Shown here piece after piece: positions 60,200 through 64,000 of a DNA stretch of 64,000 bases; within the stretch, counting starts at the first letter, position 1; each line of letters begins with the position of its first letter. A program made the position numbers and the translations under genes. The stretch is from Amphirosellinia nigrospora (lineage: Eukaryota; Ascomycota; Sordariomycetes; Xylariales; Xylariaceae), in contig SCHM01000002.1 in assembly GCA_004123355.1 (NCBI GenBank), forward strand, positions 8,467,569-8,531,568, in the 5' to 3' direction. Under the pieces are notes generated by a model that did not search any database, had not been told where the DNA came from, and worked only from the letters and a program-made list of their open reading frames with translations.

Positions 60200-62381
60200 A
60201 AACCGCTAGGGGCCATGACTGGCGGTGCACTGCATTCAGTGCATCTGATGGTGAGAGAGCCATGTTGATTGATTATAGAAGAGCTTGATACAGTAGGAGT
60301 CCTTGATAGCGAGAGGTAGGCTCCCGAATACTCATCTCAAGCTAGGATGATTTGTTTGTTCACTGGTAGGAAGAAAGGCCACTCTTCCGTCGAATCTGGA
60401 CCTTCTTAAAGGTGCCGGGCCCAAGCCGGCTCAAAATGAACAAGCGTGTAGTGAGTGTGACGGAAGGAAAGAAGTCAAACCCTCGAGCCAAAAGTGATCA
60501 GTCAGAGCAGAGCAGCAGGTTAAGAGGAAATATGGCGGCCAGGTCGGATATATATAAATTACACGACAGGACAGGCAGAAGGATATGTCAGGAAAGTGGC
60601 TGGTGCTCCGGTTAGTCACCTGTTGATCAAAAGAAGCTGCCTTGTGGGTTCGTGGGTTCGTGGGCCAAGGTGGTGGTGGTGGTCATCCCGGTCACTCAGC
60701 TGTCAGGAAGGGTACGGTATCTTCGAAAACCCCACCGACGCCGAGACGAGGACGCGCTGGGAGGGGCGACGGCCTATTGCTTATTGCCGTGAATCAATCA
60801 CAGGGCGCAGGGAACGAAGACTCACATCTCGGACTAAGAGAGAAGCTGAGGAGGCAGATAGCTGCCCCAAAGCGGAATCGTGCATGTCGAGATGGTGTGC
60901 GGCCCAGGGGAAAACCGGGTGAGGGAGCAGGATACGAGTTCACCACGCCGCGTAGTAGGCAAAGACGACTCTGTCCCCCCACTCTGGTTCATCCTGTCAC
61001 TCTTCTCAGTCTTGTCAACTAGGCATCTGACATGGTTGCACACCCTCTTCCACTGCTATGTCCCGTAGCCCCGACACAATGCACGCCTGTCTGCGACGCT
61101 GGTGAGGCTCGTGAGCTTTCGTATCATTCGCTGCTGTCTTAGTGCGTCGATCGAAACGCAGAGTCAGGGATCGGGATTGCGCATCGCTGCAGCGCGTCCC
61201 CGTTGTACCTTGCATGAGTTGGGTGCTCGAGTAGTTTCGATTTTCAATTTGCCATTCACTATTTGCACCCTGCGGCGGTGTGCCGCACGCAACTAGACGG
61301 AATTCTAACAAGTCCGGCTGTTGCGGTTATGATGAAGGATGTACTTGGCCATCGTTGGCTGTAAGTTTATGTACATATACCTCTCTCTCTCTCTCTCTCT
61401 GTATGGTCTCATTCGTCCTTATGTTAGCTGGTGTAAGTGAACACGCTAGAGTCCGTGGTATTAGTAAGATCATTGATGAACTACACTAACAACCTAACCT
61501 ACTTTTGTAGGTGCCTACAAGGAGCTAGGGAGCTGAATGACCTTCTAGTCTGGTATATAGCCAAGAAACAACATAGATTATGACGCTACCTAGGTAGTAT
61601 ATTGGTTTTTGTGAGTCAAATGGGAGAATAGCATAACATAGTATAGCCAGACCAAGGAGCGGTTGTGGGGATGATGCCCCGCATTATTCATTCATCTTGC
61701 AAATACCAACTCCCGTTATCATATCAATCGTGCAGCTTTTACCACCACCCTTTCAACAACCCTTCGGTGTGACTGGGGAAAGCACCGCAGAATGCAACTA
61801 TGGGACATCTTGTTTGTCCGAGTGGCACTTGATTCGAGTGCTCCGGCATGCCTCAGGTGACAGAGCTTATCAAGACCCATGGCTCCCATGGCTTGATTGC
61901 AACCCTACAAAGAAGTAGACGTTTGACGGTGAACGGTGAATGGCCATAGCTTGCGACCAATACCCCTCACCGGGAGGATCCGGGAGTGCAATTGGATTAG
62001 TCAACTGTCTGCTTTCGTGCTAAAGTTGAGGGGTTCGATATAATGTGCAAGTTGCTTGTTTTCCTCGCAGAAAGTGAACTCTTTGGAGGGTCGATACTAC
62101 TCACATACATGGCTGACTCGTTCGATTTGGGGCGTGTTGATTAGCGGCAACCACCAATGCCCGGTCCAAACCAAGGCAAACACCAAATCTTGCTTTAGCG
62201 AGTGACACACTCCACATAGGAAGCTCATCTCTCCTCCTGGGGCTTGTGGTTTAGTGTATAATACTCCCTTAGCATCTGAATGCCTTCTTGCGAGAAGCTC
62301 ACTAGGAATTGGGAGTGGTCGGGGTTCGTATCGCCGCGAGTCCAACGGTGGTTCAATCCTGCCTATGTACCCTTGATTTTC
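60200..62381. other. Intergenic; CT microsatellite
   Basis: The upstream region of the acidic protein gene, with G-rich patches at 60650-60690 (gtgggttcgtgggttcgtggg, ggtggtggtggt). A (CT)n microsatellite lies at about 61381-61400. I see no gene. Confidence 0.5.
61381..61400. repeat. (CT)n microsatellite
   Basis: About ten uninterrupted CT dinucleotides, directly visible, in non-coding DNA. Confidence 0.9.
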
Positions 62382-62502
62382 TCCGAATTGGTGTAGTGGC
62401 CAACATTTGACGCTCTCAACTGCCTCTTGCTTCTCTTATCAGAGGTTGAAGAGGTGAGGTACCGGTGCCGTCAAGCCCGGGGTTCGATTCCCCGATTCGG
62501 AG
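62382..62502 (+). tRNA. tRNA-Glu (CTC anticodon) with intron
   Basis: The acceptor stem tccgaat/attcgga pairs fully. The D arm is ggtgtagtggccaacat, the anticodon stem tgacg/cgtca with loop C-T-CTC-A-C, and the T arm ccggggttcgattccccg. A 49-nt intron (62419-62467) follows the base 3' of the anticodon. The discriminator is G. A T6 run at about 62513-62518 can terminate Pol III. Sequence outside the intron matches eukaryotic tRNA-Glu closely. Confidence 0.92.
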
Positions 62503-64000
62503 TTGCCTTTCATTTTTTGTGTGCGTATTCTTGAAATATGCAAGATTTCTTTTCCCGACGCCTGAAGCATATGCAGGTAGCAAGAGATTAAATGGATAGG
62601 TATATGTAGGTATGTCTTGTCTTATCCACTTGGGTTGGCAGGCTACAGAATGAGTGAGTGCATCGGCCCGTTCCTTGGCTCCCAACACCCAGCATGAAAA
62701 TGCATGGTTTTCCTGCAGATGTTTCGTTTGAACATATTCCCGACAGGAAGTTGTTTTGTCGATCTCGGAGTTGTATGGCCAGTAGGAGGTCGAAGTGTTG
62801 TGTATGTTGGGCACCAGCACTGTGGTGTCATGTTGACGGACCACTCGGTCGCATAGTCCCAAATGCGCAGCTAATCAATTTCGCGTGTTTTAAGCTTAAT
62901 GGATCTAATCGCGCGCGCATTACCCTGTGTAGATCAGTAATTCGGCTCAACCCGTGTCGACTCGGATTTTGAGTTTGCTCGCACAGCATTAGGTACAGCA
63001 GGCATGTAGGGCTAGGTACTAATCCTGGGGAACGGCAGACGGCAGACTTCAAGGTTCCAATGGAGACTTGGGGACTTTGCGGCTAGCGCGAGTATATATC
63101 ACGTGGATGGCACAACCACGTGAGGCAGCAGGAGGTTGTCTATGTCCAATCAGCGTCCGAGCCCTCACTCAAGGTAGGGTTGAGGGGGAGCTGGGTGGGT
63201 GACTAAGGAGGCAGGTAGCCTCCTTTCCTCATCAATTCCCCTCCCGTTCCGCTCCCCATCAGACCCCCCATCAGACCCCATTGCGTTTTCTCGACTAAAG
63301 ATCGTCGCCATGGTCACCAATGCTGCCATCGTCGATCCCGCTTTAATCAAGTGCCCCAGCGCGGTCATACTACCATGATTTTCTGGAGCACTATCTCCGT
63401 CCATGAAACGCCTGACCAGCCCCGAGTCTTCTTGTCTTCTTGCCCTAGGAGTGGGTTCGCTGGGATCCGGGTTGTTTTGCATGATTGAATCTACTATGAC
63501 GTCGACAGGCCATAGTTCGGCCGTGTCTGGGACCTGCAACGGTCCCTGCCGCGAGCTGGTTACACTATACCTTGCACATGGCCGGATCTTGGGTGCGAAG
63601 ATCCACCCAACCGGGACCTGCGTCCTGACCTAGGCATCTGCGGCCATTAATAAATATCTAATTTGAATACTCGTCAGCCGTTTCTCAAATTTGCAACGGA
63701 CAAGTTGTCAAAAGATATAATCACTTGATCCATAGCTCAAACAACTGTATCGAGGTATGATGAGACGAGCAGTGAAAATTGATTTCAGTCATGGTCGACT
63801 GACCGTAACGAATGGCTCCTTAGCCGGTTATGTTCATTATTTGGTGTTCATTGTGAAACAATACACAATATCGCCCAACAAGAAACCAAGCCTGCTCGAT
63901 AGGTTGGGATTCGGGTTTGAACTGTAACTGACTCAACGTTACTGCCATCAAATTTTATGTGGGTTGGCAGGTCTTCTTGCCTCGAACTTAGAACAATACC
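62503..64000. other. Right edge of window, no convincing gene
   Basis: The frame at 63165-63539 (minus) is open for 124 codons and Pro/Arg-rich, but I see no conserved motif, intron or upstream support. The remainder is AT-rich intergenic DNA. A gene could begin beyond the window. Confidence 0.45.

Noticed and set aside
62025-62050. ggggttcgata, resembling a tRNA B box
   Set aside because: No pairing T stem, A box or acceptor stem around it.
63165-63539. 124-codon minus-strand frame near the right edge
   Set aside because: Pro/Arg-rich with no recognisable domain; cannot be supported as a gene.
1-64000. CRISPR arrays, bacterial operons, rRNA or intact transposons
   Set aside because: None found on reading; gene structure and introns are those of a filamentous fungus, and no long terminal repeats or transposase motifs were seen.

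Overview
The window is nuclear DNA from a filamentous ascomycete (Pezizomycotina, most likely a Sordariomycete). The reasons are short GT-AG introns of 45-170 bp with CTAAC/CTAAT branch sites, intron-bearing tRNA genes, and a fungal gene set (HET domain, GLEYA-type lectin remnant, cAMP-receptor-like GPCR, AzgA purine permease, glycogenin, PMP3, DUF3455). I cannot fix the species. I see no bacterial operon, CRISPR array, rRNA or intact transposon.

Layout. 0.4-2.6 kb (-): exonuclease-fold/RRM/RanBP2 zinc-finger RNA-binding protein (Nrp1-like). 4.9-5.4 kb (+): PMP3-family membrane proteolipid. 6.4-8.0 kb (+): Ser/Pro-rich protein of unknown function. 9.8-10.5 kb (+): GLEYA-like adhesin pseudogene. 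14.5-15.4 kb (+): secreted DUF3455 protein. 16.2-17.5 kb (-): UCH37-type deubiquitinase. 18.1-20.5 kb (-): AzgA-like purine permease. 25.5-27.5 kb (+): SAM-dependent methyltransferase-like protein. 30.6-32.0 kb (-): cAMP-receptor-like GPCR. 32-39 kb: AT-rich, gene-poor, with an orphan coding remnant, a tRNA-like element and tRNA-Arg(ACG). 39.1-41.9 kb (-): glycogenin. 44.4-45.8 kb (-): Mn-type CDF transporter. 46.9-48.8 kb (-): GH47 alpha-1,2-mannosidase. 49.7-52.4 kb (+): HRD1 E3 ubiquitin ligase. 54.3-56.4 kb (+): HET-domain protein. 59.5-60.2 kb (-): acidic protein of unknown function. 62.4-62.5 kb (+): tRNA-Glu(CTC).

The most useful general observation is that many genes are broken by single-base indels, mainly one missing base in a run of C or G. 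When exons are assembled by hand and each indel corrected, every such gene gives a total length divisible by three and restores family-typical sequence. That points to homopolymer errors in a long-read assembly rather than mass pseudogenisation. PMP3, DUF3455, UCH37, GH47 and HRD1 read through cleanly. The GLEYA-like locus has in-frame stops that indels do not explain and is probably a true pseudogene. The HET gene may be one too.

Functional links are modest. GH47 mannosidase and HRD1, both linked to ER glycoprotein quality control, are transcribed divergently from a shared 0.9 kb region. UCH37 adds a proteasome-linked deubiquitinase elsewhere. Glycogenin, the purine permease, the Mn transporter and the GPCR look like ordinary housekeeping and signalling genes. 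I found no clear novel multi-gene system.
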